From Oceaniovalibus sp. ACAM 378 (GTDB taxonomy: Bacteria > Pseudomonadota > Alphaproteobacteria > Rhodobacterales > Rhodobacteraceae), in the NCBI RefSeq assembly GCF_008085915.1, contig NZ_VSJK01000003.1:1-64000 (forward strand): DNA of 64,000 bases, read 5' to 3'. Below, one piece after another: positions 53,267 through 62,438 of the stretch (position 1 is the first letter of the stretch; the number at the start of each line of letters is the position of its first letter). Made by a program: the position numbers and the translations under genes. Under the pieces are notes generated by a model. It saw only the letters and a list, made by a program, of their open reading frames with translations. It ran no database searches and had not been told where the DNA came from.

Positions 53267-53728
53267 ATGATCGATCTGACGGTTAACGGAACGCAGCACC
53301 GGGTTGATGTATCGCCCGATATGCCGCTTTTATGGGTTTTGCGCGATGAACTGGGACTGACCGGCACGAAATACGGCTGTGGTATCGCCCAATGTGGCGC
53401 CTGCACGGTGCATGTCGAAGGTCAGGCGGTGCGTTCCTGTCAACTGGCCATTGGCGATCTGTCCGGTGAGGTGACAACGATTGAAGGGCTGGGAACGCCT
53501 GAGGCGCTGCACGCCGTTCAGGCGGCCTGGATTGAACATCAGGTGGCGCAATGCGGATACTGCCAGTCGGGACAGATCATGCAGGCGGCAGCGCTTTTGT
53601 CGGTGAATCCGGCGCCTGACGACGACACCATTGATCACGCCATGTCGGCCAACCTGTGCCGCTGTGGCACCTATCCCCGCATCCGCGCAGCCATCCATGG
53701 GGCGGCTGCCAAACTTGGGGGGGCGTGA
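53267..53728 (+). CDS. iorA: Isoquinoline 1-oxidoreductase-like 2Fe-2S subunit
   Basis: 153 residues with two 2Fe-2S clusters: the plant-type set [24 protein letters not shown] near residues 38-61 and the second set [15 protein letters not shown] and [18 protein letters not shown] near 100 and 133. This is the small electron-transfer subunit of molybdenum hydroxylases of the IorAB type, which lack a separate FAD subunit. It is followed after 3 bases by the molybdenum subunit gene and then by a cytochrome gene, the likely electron acceptor. Confidence 0.92.
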   Translation: MIDLTVNGTQHRVDVSPDMPLLWVLRDELGLTGTKYGCGIAQCGACTVHVEGQAVRSCQLAIGDLSGEVTTIEGLGTPEALHAVQAAWIEHQVAQCGYCQSGQIMQAAALLSVNPAPDDDTIDHAMSANLCRCGTYPRIRAAIHGAAAKLGGA

Positions 53729-53731
53729 TCC

Positions 53732-55969
53732 ATGGCCGTTGCCACCATTGCGCGCCGCGGTTTTCTGATCGCATCGGTTGCCATTGCCGGCGGGGTTGCC
53801 TTTGGCACGTGGACGGTGCGTCGTCCCGCCGACAATCCGCTGGCCAAGGGGCGCGAGCCCGGGCAGGCGACGTTCAACGCCTGGGTGCGGATCGGGCCCG
53901 ACGGGATCGTGCTGATCACACCCCATGTGGATCTGGGGCAGGGGACGACGGCGCTGCAATCCACACTGATTGCCGAGGAAATGGATCTGGACCCGGGCCA
54001 GTTCACCACTGATCCCGGCCGCCCCGATGGCGCCTATTGGAATACCGCGCTGGCGGCCGACGCCGTGCCGTTTCGATATACCGATGACAGCATCCCCGCA
54101 GAAGCCCTGCGTGACATGGCGCGCAGCGCGTTCAAACTGATCGGCGCGCAGGTGACAGGCGGGTCCAGCACCGCCTCCGACAGTTTTGACAAGCTGCGCC
54201 ATGCCGGCGCGGTGGCGCGTGAAACGCTGAAGGCGGCGGCAGCGCAAAAGACCGGGACGGATGTGGCCGATCTGCGCACCGAAAGTGGCGCGGTCGTGCT
54301 GAAGGACGGAACGCGCATTGCCTATACCGATCTGGCCGGGATCGCCGCCGGGATCGACCCGGTCAAGGTGACAAAGCTGCGCGATCCGTCAGAATGGCGG
54401 CTGATCGGCCATGATGTGCCACGGCTCGACATTCCCGCGAAATCCACCGGCGCTCTGACCTATGGCATTGATCTGACGATGGAGGGCATGGTTCACGCGA
54501 CCTGCCGGGTGAACCCGCGCAAGGGTGCGGGGATGCGAGGCTTTGATGCATCAAGGGCCGAGGGCATGCCGGGCGTCCTGCACATTGTGACGTTGGAAAA
54601 CGGTGTGGCCGTGGTGGCGACCAACACATGGTACGCGATGCAGGCGATGAAGGCGGTACGTATCGACTGGGATACTGCGCCATATCCAGCGGAACAGGCG
54701 GATCACTGGGCCGAGGTGGCGGCATCTTTCACCGAAGAACGGCTTGATTCCGTCTGGCGCGATGACGGGGATATTCCCGCCGCGCTGAACGGCGGTGCGG
54801 TGATCGAAACCGAATACCGCGCGCCCTATGTTGCGCATCAGCCACTGGAACCGCTCAGTGCTTTGGTCCGCGTGACCGGGGACCGCGCCGATCTGTGGGT
54901 CGGTCATCAGATGCCGCGTTTTGTGCAGCAACGGGTGGCCAAGTCGACCGGTCTGCCGGAAAGTTCGGTGCATTTTCACAATCAGTATGTCGGCGGCAGT
55001 TTCGGTCACCGGCTTGAGTTTGAGAACATCGACCGCGCGGTTGAGGTGGCGACGGCGTTGAAGGGTGTTCCGGTTAAGCTGACCTTCACCCGCGAGGAGG
55101 ATTTCGCACAGGATTTCCCCCGCCAGATCGCCATGGCCCGTGCCCGGGGGGTGGTGAAGGACGGCAAGGTTCACGCGCTGGATCTTGGCATCGCCGCCGC
55201 CTCTCCGTCCCGGTCACAGGCGGCGCGGCTGGGGCAGTCGATCCCCGGACCCGACAATCAGATCGTCGCGGGGGCGTGGGATGTGCCGTACAGATTGCCG
55301 CATCACCGGGTCACCGGATACGCGGTGCCGGGCCTGTCGCCGGTCAGTTCCTGGCGCTCGGTCGGGGCGTCCCATGCCGGGTTCTTTGCCGATTGCGCGC
55401 TGGACGAGTTGATCCATGCAGCGGGTGCCGACCCTTTGGCGGAACGCTTGCGCCTGATTGCCGATCCTGTGGCACGCAAGGTGCTTGAGGCTGTGGGCGA
55501 AATGTCGGATTGGGGCGCGCCGCTGGGTGCGGGGCAGGGGCGCGGTATCGCCTTTGTGGCGTCCTTTGGGGTGCCCGTGGCCGAGGTGGTTGAGGTGACG
55601 ATGACGGATCGCGGCATCCGGCTGGACCGGGTGTTCGTTGCTGCCGATGTCGGTCGGGTGATCGATCCGCTGAACTTTGAAAATCTCGTGCAGGGTGGCG
55701 TGATCTGGGGATTGGGCCATGCGATCAATTCAGAGATCACCTATTCCGACGGCGCGGCGCAGCAGACGAATTATCACATGGCCGAGGGTCTGCGCCTCTA
55801 TCAGACGCCCGAAATTATCGTGCGGGGGCTGGAAAATGGCACCTCGGTGCGCGGTATCGGCGAACCGCCCGTGCCCCCCGCTGCTCCGGCTCTGGCCAAC
55901 GCAATATTCGCCGCCACCGGGCAACGGATCCGGGAAATGCCGTTCAACCGGCACATCGCATTTATATGA
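53732..55969 (+). CDS. iorB: Isoquinoline 1-oxidoreductase-like molybdenum subunit
   Basis: 745 residues of the xanthine dehydrogenase superfamily, IorB type. A signal-like N-terminus (RRGFLIASVAIAGGVAFG with twin Arg) suggests Tat export, so the enzyme works in the periplasm. Pterin-cofactor motifs include LITPHVDLGQGTTALQSTLIAEEMDLD near 75, GGSFGHRLEFENIDRAVEVATAL near 425, and the C-terminal RGIGEPPVPPAAPALANAIFAATG with the catalytic Glu. It oxidises an N-heterocycle or aldehyde; substrate unknown. The next gene encodes a dihaem cytochrome. Confidence 0.9.
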   Translation: MAVATIARRGFLIASVAIAGGVAFGTWTVRRPADNPLAKGREPGQATFNAWVRIGPDGIVLITPHVDLGQGTTALQSTLIAEEMDLDPGQFTTDPGRPDGAYWNTALAADAVPFRYTDDSIPAEALRDMARSAFKLIGAQVTGGSSTASDSFDKLRHAGAVARETLKAAAAQKTGTDVADLRTESGAVVLKDGTRIAYTDLAGIAAGIDPVKVTKLRDPSEWRLIGHDVPRLDIPAKSTGALTYGIDLTMEGMVHATCRVNPRKGAGMRGFDASRAEGMPGVLHIVTLENGVAVVATNTWYAMQAMKAVRIDWDTAPYPAEQADHWAEVAASFTEERLDSVWRDDGDIPAALNGGAVIETEYRAPYVAHQPLEPLSALVRVTGDRADLWVGHQMPRFVQQRVAKSTGLPESSVHFHNQYVGGSFGHRLEFENIDRAVEVATALKGVPVKLTFTREEDFAQDFPRQIAMARARGVVKDGKVHALDLGIAAASPSRSQAARLGQSIPGPDNQIVAGAWDVPYRLPHHRVTGYAVPGLSPVSSWRSVGASHAGFFADCALDELIHAAGADPLAERLRLIADPVARKVLEAVGEMSDWGAPLGAGQGRGIAFVASFGVPVAEVVEVTMTDRGIRLDRVFVAADVGRVIDPLNFENLVQGGVIWGLGHAINSEITYSDGAAQQTNYHMAEGLRLYQTPEIIVRGLENGTSVRGIGEPPVPPAAPALANAIFAATGQRIREMPFNRHIAFI

Positions 55970-55977
55970 GGCGCCCT

Positions 55978-56607
55978 ATGAAACTCCGCCCCGCGCTGTT
56001 CCTTGGCACCATTCTGGGGCTTGCCAGCGTCGCGCTGGCCGACACTGGCGGGCTGACCGTAACCGTCCCGCCCGAGGGATCGGTGCCAATGGCCGAGGGG
56101 CTGGCCGCCTGGGACAGGATCAACGAGGTTTTCACCCATCCCCGCTGTATCAACTGCCATGTGGATGCGGATGCCGTGCCGCTCTGGACATTGATGGGCG
56201 AGACGGCAACCCGGCCCCACGGCATGAATATCATCGGCGGCGAAAGTCGGATCGGCGCGCAAACGCTGACCTGCTCCACCTGCCATGTCACATCCGAACG
56301 GCCCAACACCCTTCCCCACGCACCGCCCCATGCCAATATGGACTGGCAGTTGGCCCCGGTCGAGTTTGTCTGGACGGGCCGCACATCGTCCGAAATCTGC
56401 GCTCAGGTCAGAAATCCCGACACCAACGGCGACCGGGATCTGGCGGGGCTGATCGAACACATCACCCACGATGCCGAGGTCGGCGGTCTGATTTCATGGG
56501 GCTTCAATCCCGGTGGCGGGCGTGATGCCGCGCCCGGAACCCTGCAATCGCATCTGGACGACATCATCGCATGGGGCATCGCCGGCATGCCCTGCCCAGA
56601 GGAGTGA
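55978..56607 (+). CDS. Exported cytochrome-like protein with two CxxCH sites
   Basis: 209 residues, signal peptide KLRPALFLGTILGLASVALADT, then CINCH near residue 57 and CSTCH near 98, so two haem c. No usual cytochrome c fold motif beyond these. The first start ATG at 55966 overlaps the iorB stop (ATGA); 55978 makes a better signal peptide. Position directly after iorAB suggests that it takes electrons from the molybdenum enzyme in the periplasm. Possible distal ligands His in GRTSSEICAQVRN region are not certain. Confidence 0.8.
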   Translation: MKLRPALFLGTILGLASVALADTGGLTVTVPPEGSVPMAEGLAAWDRINEVFTHPRCINCHVDADAVPLWTLMGETATRPHGMNIIGGESRIGAQTLTCSTCHVTSERPNTLPHAPPHANMDWQLAPVEFVWTGRTSSEICAQVRNPDTNGDRDLAGLIEHITHDAEVGGLISWGFNPGGGRDAAPGTLQSHLDDIIAWGIAGMPCPEE

Positions 56608-56609
56608 CC

Positions 56610-56957
56610 ATGGATCGTGATGAAAGATTATACCTGTCTGCGGCGGTGTTCCTGCTGGTGTCGGGCGTACTGCATCTTGGAGTGCCACTGCTGGGAGGGT
56701 TTTCGACGTTCGGTCTTTTGTTGGCACTGGTTGCACCGTTCTATGGGCTGATCGCGCTGGGCCTGCTGCACAACTGGCGCTGGCTCGCATGGCTCGCTTT
56801 TGTGGTGCTGCTGATCGGCAGCGTCGGCGCTTTCACCGAAACTGCGGGGCCGATCACCGGTCCGGCGTGGATTTACTGGGTGATCCTGTTGGCAAATCTG
56901 GGCGCGCTGGTGACGCTGTTCACGATCCTTTGGCGCCCGGCGCGGCAGACATCCTAG
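56610..56957 (+). CDS. Small four-helix membrane protein
   Basis: 115 residues with four hydrophobic helices (about 8-30, 33-52, 56-76, 85-108). ATG two bases after the cytochrome stop, so likely in the ior operon. Similar tiny membrane proteins sit by many accessory operons without known role. It lacks charged residues in the helices except one Glu (AFTETAGP). Could anchor the cytochrome or be unrelated. Confidence 0.6.
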   Translation: MDRDERLYLSAAVFLLVSGVLHLGVPLLGGFSTFGLLLALVAPFYGLIALGLLHNWRWLAWLAFVVLLIGSVGAFTETAGPITGPAWIYWVILLANLGALVTLFTILWRPARQTS

Positions 56958-57005
56958 GGATGCATCTTGTGGCGTATTTGGTCAGCTCCGCCATATATTG
57001 ACAAT

Positions 57006-57020
57006 GTTCCCGTCTTGTTC
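57006..57020. promoter_or_regulatory. LexA (SOS) box, alphaproteobacterial type
   Basis: GTTC-CCGTCTT-GTTC matches exactly the GTTC-N7-GTTC box bound by LexA in Rhodobacter and relatives. It lies 34 bases before the ATG of the tandem-repeat protein gene. A second palindrome (CTTGTTC...GAACAAG) overlaps. Confidence 0.65.
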
Positions 57021-57053
57021 TATATGTTATGGAACAAGCGATGGAGCGGACCA

Positions 57054-57386
57054 ATGGACTCTGCAAGTCACGAAACTTCGGCAAGCCTGATCAGCAATGA
57101 TTATCACCGCCTGCCGGTCACGGAAAAACAGATCAGATATGCGCGTCAGATCGCGCAGGGCACCGGAGCAACCCTTCCGGGCGAGGTGCAGTCAGACCGG
57201 CGCGCATTGTCGAACTGGATCGATGAACACCGCGCTATTCTGGCGAAAAGCAAATTCTCGAACTACCCCAGTTCGAAACAGGTCGCCTTTGCTGAACGTA
57301 TCGCCCGCATCAAGCGGCGTGAGGTCCCCCCGGAATGCTTTCGCGACCGGGTGATGATGTCACGCTGGATCGACAGCAATATGTAG
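57054..57386 (+). CDS. Putative SOS-controlled tandem-repeat protein
   Basis: 110 residues made of two copies of a helical motif spaced exactly 50 residues apart. Copy 1 (about 21-58) reads TEKQIRYARQIAQGTG, then LPGEV...DRRALSNWID. Copy 2 (72-109) reads SSKQVAFAERIARIKR, then VPPEC..DRVMMSRWID. The pattern KQ..(Y/F)A..IA....LP/VP.E...DR...S.WID recalls helper repeats found at the C-terminus of some topoisomerases and replication proteins, which suggests nucleic-acid contact. A LexA-type box lies upstream. Function unknown. No signal peptide or membrane segment. Confidence 0.7.
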   Translation: MDSASHETSASLISNDYHRLPVTEKQIRYARQIAQGTGATLPGEVQSDRRALSNWIDEHRAILAKSKFSNYPSSKQVAFAERIARIKRREVPPECFRDRVMMSRWIDSNM

Positions 57387-57493
57387 CTGTGGCGTCCGGT
57401 AAAGAACGACGGTTTCCTATTGGTGATCATGTTGGACTTGTTGGCCTCAGGGGCTAACAATACCGGCAAGGCATGGTCGCGAAAGGACATCCG

Positions 57494-58849
57494 ATGGACA
57501 AGCCCCCTGCAAGGCTGCTCAGCGCGGCGACGCCGGTTGGAACGGTCGCCGGGTACATGCCCGGGTTTGGCAATGATTTCGAAACCGAGGCTTTGCCAGA
57601 CGCCCTGCCGCAAGGCATGAATTCGCCGCAAAAGGTGAATTATGGGCTTTACGGCGAACAGCTTTCGGGCACCGCCTTTACCGCGCCCAGCCATCAGAAC
57701 GAACGCACATGGTGTTACCGCATCCGACCTTCGGTCAAACACACGCACCGTTTCAAGCGTCTCGATCTGCCCTATTGGAAATCCGCCCCCCATGTTGATC
57801 CGGATGTCGTGTCGCTTGGCCAATACCGCTGGGATCCGGTGCCCCATTCCGACCAGCCGCTGACTTGGCTCAGTGGCATGCGCACGATGACCACGGCGGG
57901 CGACGTCAACATTCAGGTCGGCATGGCCAGCCATGTCTATCTGGTGACGGATTCGATGGTCGATGCCTATTTCTATTCGGCCGACAGCGAGCTTTTGATC
58001 GTCCCGCAAGAGGGGCGGTTACGGTTTTGCACCGAACTCGGCGTCATCACAATCGAACCGCAGGAAATCGCGATCATTCCCCGCGGGCTGGTTTACCGTG
58101 TCGAAGTGCTCGACGGCCCGTGTCGCGGTTTCGTCTGCGAGAATTACGGTCAGAAATTCGATTTGCCCGGGCGCGGACCGATCGGTGCCAACTGCATGGC
58201 GAACCGGCGCGATTTCAAGACACCGGTCGCGGCCTTTGAGGATCGTGGGACACCATCGTCCGTGACCGTCAAATGGGCCGGGCAATTTCATGTGACGCAT
58301 ATCGGCCACAGCCCGCTGGATGTGGTGGCATGGCATGGCAACTATGCGCCGTGTAAATACGATCTGCGCACCTATTGTCCGGTGGGCGCGGTGCTGTTCG
58401 ATCATCCGGACCCGTCGATCTTTACCGTTCTGACCGCGCCCTCGGGGGTGGAAGGCACGGCGAACATCGATTTCGTGCTGTTTCGCGACCGTTGGATGGT
58501 CGCCGAAGACACGTTTCGCCCGCCCTGGTACCATAAGAACGTGATGTCCGAACTGATGGGCAACATTCACGGCATATATGACGCCAAACCCAAAGGGTTT
58601 GTTCCCGGCGGGATGAGCCTGCACAACATGATGTTGCCCCATGGCCCCGACAAAGCAGCTTTTGAGCGCGCGTCGAATGCCGATCTGGAAGCCGAGAAAT
58701 TGAAAGACACCATGTCGTTCATGTTCGAGACCCGCTTTCCCCAACATCTAACCCACTTCGCCGCAAAAGAAGCCCCGTTGCAGGATGACTATATTGATTG
58801 CTGGGCCGATCTCGAAAAGAAATTCGACGGCACGCCCGGCAAGAAATAG
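57494..58849 (+). CDS. hmgA: Homogentisate 1,2-dioxygenase
   Basis: 451 residues, normal for Hmg[26 protein letters not shown] near residue 22 is the family start, and [15 protein letters not shown] near 280 and the [14 protein letters not shown] segment near 370 carry the iron-binding His and Glu residues. It opens the ring of homogentisate in tyrosine and phenylalanine breakdown. Start 57494 has GAAAGGACATCCG upstream, so is preferred to 57473. No maleylacetoacetate isomerase or FAH gene is in the window on this side. Confidence 0.94.
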   Translation: MDKPPARLLSAATPVGTVAGYMPGFGNDFETEALPDALPQGMNSPQKVNYGLYGEQLSGTAFTAPSHQNERTWCYRIRPSVKHTHRFKRLDLPYWKSAPHVDPDVVSLGQYRWDPVPHSDQPLTWLSGMRTMTTAGDVNIQVGMASHVYLVTDSMVDAYFYSADSELLIVPQEGRLRFCTELGVITIEPQEIAIIPRGLVYRVEVLDGPCRGFVCENYGQKFDLPGRGPIGANCMANRRDFKTPVAAFEDRGTPSSVTVKWAGQFHVTHIGHSPLDVVAWHGNYAPCKYDLRTYCPVGAVLFDHPDPSIFTVLTAPSGVEGTANIDFVLFRDRWMVAEDTFRPPWYHKNVMSELMGNIHGIYDAKPKGFVPGGMSLHNMMLPHGPDKAAFERASNADLEAEKLKDTMSFMFETRFPQHLTHFAAKEAPLQDDYIDCWADLEKKFDGTPGKK

Positions 58850-59119
58850 CGTCAGGCTGAGAGGCTCGATGAAAGTCCGGGCAGGAAAAGCCGGATTGGC
58901 GCGTTATTACAAAGCTACGCTGGATCACCGTTTGACTCAAAGATCGCAGGCAAGGCGGCACTATGCGCCACGCCTTGCAATTTGCGATGTAAGTCCACCA
59001 ATATGGGCGCGTGCGGCGGAGGGGGCACCGTCACATGCTTTTTCAGTCGCGCCAAAAGGCCGGTGCGGCCATAGGGCGCTTTGATGCCAATAATGCGATG
59101 CCAATAAAAGGACGGACAC

Positions 59120-60100
59120 ATGCATATCATGATCATCGGCGCGGCCGGAATGGTCGGAACCAAGCTGACCCAAAGGCTGGTCGCCGATGGCGCGCTGGGC
59201 GGCAAGACCATTGACCGCCTGACGCTGGTCGACGTCAACGAACCCGCCGCGCCCTCTGGCATTCCGGCCACTTGTATGGCGGCGGATCTGACGACTGCGG
59301 GGGTCTCAGACCGTCTTGCGGGGCTGCGGGCGGATGTGATCTTTCATCTGGCCGCGATCGTGTCAGGCGAGGCCGAGGCGGATTTCGACAAAGGGTATCT
59401 GATTAACCTTGATGGCACCCGGTTCCTGTTTGAATCGATCCGGCAGGAAGGGCTGCGCGAGAGTTATTGCCCGCGTGTGGTCTTTACCTCGTCCATTGCA
59501 GTATTCGGCGCGCCATTTCCCGACAAGATCAGCGATACGTTCCACAATACGCCGCAAACATCCTATGGCACGCAAAAGGCGATTTGCGAATTGCTGCTGG
59601 CGGATTACTCCCGTCGTGGGTTTTTCGACGGAATCGGCATCCGTCTGCCGACGATCAACGTGCGTCCGGGCAAGCCGAACAAGGCGGCGTCGGGGTTCTT
59701 TTCCAACATCCTGCGCGAACCGCTTTCCGGGCAACCCGCCGTCCTGCCCGTTGCTGACACCGTGCGTCACTGGCACGCCAGCCCGCGTTCGGCTGTCGAG
59801 TTTCTGCTGCATGCGGCAACGCTCGACACTGCGCCTCTGGGGCAGCGCCGCACGCTCAACCTGCCGGGACTCAGCGCCACGGTGGCTGAACAGATCGAGG
59901 CGCTGCGCCGCGTTGCAGGCCAAAAGGCCGTGGATCTGATCAAGGTCGAGCCGGATGACACGATCACCCGCATCGTCGCTGGCTGGCCGCAGAATTTTGA
60001 TCCGCAGCGCGCCATTGAACTGGGCTTTCGTGCAGAGTCGAGCTTTGACGAGATTATCCAGATTCACATCGACGACGAATTGGGCGGCAAGTTGCCCTGA
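59120..60100 (+). CDS. denD: NAD-dependent epimerase/dehydrogenase, DenD-like
   Basis: 326 residues of the extended short-chain dehydrogenase class. MIIGAAGMVGTKLTQRL is the nucleotide fold, and SSIAVFGAPFPDKISDTF and TSYGTQKAICELLLADYSRR give the catalytic Ser, Tyr and Lys. The RLPTINVRPGKPNKAASGFFSNILREPLSGQ segment is typical of D-erythronate dehydrogenase (DenD) and its relatives. Four-carbon acid oxidation is the best guess. Intergenic space of 270 bases upstream holds no gene. Confidence 0.85.
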   Translation: MHIMIIGAAGMVGTKLTQRLVADGALGGKTIDRLTLVDVNEPAAPSGIPATCMAADLTTAGVSDRLAGLRADVIFHLAAIVSGEAEADFDKGYLINLDGTRFLFESIRQEGLRESYCPRVVFTSSIAVFGAPFPDKISDTFHNTPQTSYGTQKAICELLLADYSRRGFFDGIGIRLPTINVRPGKPNKAASGFFSNILREPLSGQPAVLPVADTVRHWHASPRSAVEFLLHAATLDTAPLGQRRTLNLPGLSATVAEQIEALRRVAGQKAVDLIKVEPDDTITRIVAGWPQNFDPQRAIELGFRAESSFDEIIQIHIDDELGGKLP

Positions 60101-60148
60101 ACCTGTGCGGCGGATCCGATTCCGCCGCCTTGCGCCCGCATCGGCGGA

Positions 60149-61102
60149 TCAGAGACAGTCGGCCATACCCTGCGCAAGATCACGCAGCAGCGCAGGGTAA
60201 AACCCCGGCCCAATCGGAATCGCGGTGCCCAGCGGATCGAGCACGGCGGTTTTCGTATCCGTTCCGCCGAACACAGCGGCGATCAGGCCGGGGTTGAACT
60301 GTGGTTCGGAAAAGGCGCAGACGACGTTCTGCCCTTTGGTTGCTGCGCGCATTGCGTCCAGCCGCGTCGGGCTGGGGTCCGACGCGTCAGACAGGTTGAT
60401 CGCGCCGATCGGGGCCAGGCCAAACCGGCGTTCAAAGTACTGATAGGCATCGTGGAATACCACATATCGCACGTCTGACAGGGCGGCGAGTGTGGGTTCT
60501 ATTTCGGCCACCACCGTGTCGATCTCGGCCTGTCCGGCGGCGGCATTTGCGACATAGATCGCGGCATTTTCCGGGTCGAGACCGGAGAGTGTGGAGGCGA
60601 TTTCACCCAGCCATAGCCGAGCATTGTCAGGTGACAGGAAGGCGTGTGGGTCGGTTCCGGACTGATCATGGTCGTGATCGTGGTCGTGATCCGGCGCGGT
60701 GCCGGGGGCGGGCGTGTCCGCGTCATGCCCGTGGTCATCAGGCCCGAAGGTCGCGCCCAGACGAAACGCCAAAGTCTCGGTGCCCGGCAGGTTCAGCAGT
60801 TGCACCGACACCGCCGATCCGGCGAGCGTTTCGATCCGGCTTTCCAGTTGCGGGGTCAGCGCCGTGCCGATCCAGAACACCGCATCCGCAGATTGCAGCG
60901 CGCCGGCATCCGAGGGACGCAGGTCATGATCGTGGGGCGATGCGCCCGGTCGGACGATAAGATGGGGCGTGCCCAGACCCTGCATCACCTTCGAGACCAA
61001 TCCGTGAACCGGAGCGATATCGGTGACCACCCTGGGCACATCGGCCATTGCGGGGGTGGCAAACAGCAGGGCGCAGAGGGCGGCGGCGCGGGGATTGAAC
61101 AT
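60149..61102 (-). CDS. znuA: Zinc ABC transporter substrate-binding protein
   Basis: 317 residues. Signal peptide NPRAAALCALLFATPAMA. Zinc ligands: His in VVTDIAPVHGLVSKVM near residue 35, the His-rich loop HGHDADTPAPGTAPDHDHDHDHDQ near 120-145, His in VVFHDAYQYFERRFGL near 205, and Asp in the C-terminal segment. It captures Zn2+ in the periplasm for ZnuBC. It is divergent from zur, with two Zur-like boxes between. Confidence 0.93.
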   Translation of the reverse strand: MFNPRAAALCALLFATPAMADVPRVVTDIAPVHGLVSKVMQGLGTPHLIVRPGASPHDHDLRPSDAGALQSADAVFWIGTALTPQLESRIETLAGSAVSVQLLNLPGTETLAFRLGATFGPDDHGHDADTPAPGTAPDHDHDHDHDQSGTDPHAFLSPDNARLWLGEIASTLSGLDPENAAIYVANAAAGQAEIDTVVAEIEPTLAALSDVRYVVFHDAYQYFERRFGLAPIGAINLSDASDPSPTRLDAMRAATKGQNVVCAFSEPQFNPGLIAAVFGGTDTKTAVLDPLGTAIPIGPGFYPALLRDLAQGMADCL

Positions 61103-61120
61103 TGGATTGATCCTGTGATC

Positions 61121-61166
61121 TTATAACATTGCAACCTCTGTATGATGGATGTTATAACATTGCAAT
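61121..61166. promoter_or_regulatory. Two Zur-like operators between znuA and zur
   Basis: TTATAACATTGCAA occurs twice (61121-61134 and 61152-61165, 31 bases apart); the second copy extends to the perfect palindrome ATGTTATAACAT (61149-61160). These resemble alphaproteobacterial Zur boxes. One probably serves znuA and the other zur-znuCB. Confidence 0.7.
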
Positions 61167-61182
61167 CCCATAGGAGGCCGCC

Positions 61183-61656
61183 ATGCGCCCCATTGCCTTT
61201 GAACGCCACGATCACGCCCGTTGCATCGACACCGCCGTCGCCCGCGCGGCCCGGCACTGCGCCGAAAAGGGTGTGCAGTTCACCCCGGTACGTCGCCGGG
61301 TGTTAGAGATTTTGCTGGAAGAACATCGCGCCTTCGGGGCCTATGACATCCTTGATCGCCTGCGGGCCGAAGGGCGCGGCGCACAGCCGCCCGTGGCGTA
61401 TCGGGCGCTCGAATTTCTGGTCAGGCACGGCTTTGCCCACCGGATCGAACGGCTCAGCGCGTTTGCTGCCTGTGCCTTTCCGGGCTCCGATCACGCACCC
61501 GCCTTTCTGATCTGTCGCGATTGCCGCGCGGTGGCCGAGGCGGAGCAGGGTCCGGGCCGGTCCCTGGATGCTGCGGCGGCGAAAAACGGGTTCACAATCG
61601 AACAGACCGTGGTCGAGGCCGAGGGCCTGTGCCCCAACTGCGTCGGGGCTGCGTGA
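61183..61656 (+). CDS. zur: Fur-family zinc regulator
   Basis: 157 residues. Winged helix about residues 30-90 (FTPVRRRVLEILLEEHRAFGAYDILDRLRAEG; AYRALEFLVRHGFAHRIERLSAFAAC), then the metal-binding half with ICRDCRAV and GLCPNC, the two CxxC of the structural zinc site. It represses zinc uptake when zinc binds. The stop overlaps the znuC GTG (GTGA). Confidence 0.92.
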   Translation: MRPIAFERHDHARCIDTAVARAARHCAEKGVQFTPVRRRVLEILLEEHRAFGAYDILDRLRAEGRGAQPPVAYRALEFLVRHGFAHRIERLSAFAACAFPGSDHAPAFLICRDCRAVAEAEQGPGRSLDAAAAKNGFTIEQTVVEAEGLCPNCVGAA

Positions 61657-62438
61657 GCCTGATCGCGCTGGAATCAGTCGATGTCCAGCTTGGCGGCGTA
61701 TCGGTGTTGCAAGGCGTGAGCCTGAACATCCGGCGGGGCGAAATCGTGACCGTGGTCGGGCCGAACGGATCGGGAAAATCGACATTGTTGCGGGTGATGA
61801 TCGGCGCGGTGAAACCAACTTCGGGCCGGGTGGTGCGGGCCGAGGGGCTGCGCATCGGATATGTGCCGCAAAAGCTGCATATCGATCCGACCCTGCCGAT
61901 CACGGTGACGCGGTTCCTGTCTTTGCCGCGTCCGGTTTCGGCCGTGCGTGCCCGCGATGCCTTGCACCGGGCAGGGGTGCCCGATCTTGGCGGGCGGCAG
62001 ATGGCGCAGCTGTCGGGCGGACAGTTCCAGCGAGTTCTGCTTGCCCGTGCCCTGCTTGACGCGCCGGATCTGCTGTTGCTGGATGAGGCGACCCAAGGGT
62101 TGGATCAGCCCGGGTCCGCCGCCTTCTATCGTCAGATCGAAGACGTGCGCCGCGACCTCGGATGTTCCGTTGTGATGGTCAGCCATGAATTGCATGTGGT
62201 GATGAGCGCGTCGGACCGGGTGATTTGTCTGAACGGTCATATCTGCTGCGAAGGTCACCCCGAGGTGGTGGCAAGCGCGCCGGAATACCGCGCGCTGTTT
62301 GGCACCGGCACCAAGGGTGCTCTGGCGCTGTACCGGCACGAACACGGGCATTTGCACGATCACACCCATGATCATGGGCACGAGTCCGGGGCCGAACATT
62401 CTCACCACATTTCCGACGACGACGGGGCAGGCCAGTGA
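61653..62438 (+). CDS. znuC: Zinc ABC transporter ATP-binding protein
   Basis: 261 residues with Walker A VGPNGSGKST near residue 38, signature LSGGQFQRVLLARALL near 134, Walker B LLLLDEATQGLD near 155 and the switch His in SHELHVV near 187. The C-terminal tail is His-rich (HEHGHLHDHTHDHGHE), which could bind zinc, common in ZnuC of this group. Starts with GTG over the zur stop and overlaps znuB by four bases (GTGA). Confidence 0.93.
   Translation: MSLIALESVDVQLGGVSVLQGVSLNIRRGEIVTVVGPNGSGKSTLLRVMIGAVKPTSGRVVRAEGLRIGYVPQKLHIDPTLPITVTRFLSLPRPVSAVRARDALHRAGVPDLGGRQMAQLSGGQFQRVLLARALLDAPDLLLLDEATQGLDQPGSAAFYRQIEDVRRDLGCSVVMVSHELHVVMSASDRVICLNGHICCEGHPEVVASAPEYRALFGTGTKGALALYRHEHGHLHDHTHDHGHESGAEHSHHISDDDGAGQ

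Noticed and set aside
60644-61126. 160-codon plus-strand frame opposite znuA
   Set aside because: Complement of the znuA His-rich loop; repeats of GATCATGGTC give spurious Val/Ile runs.
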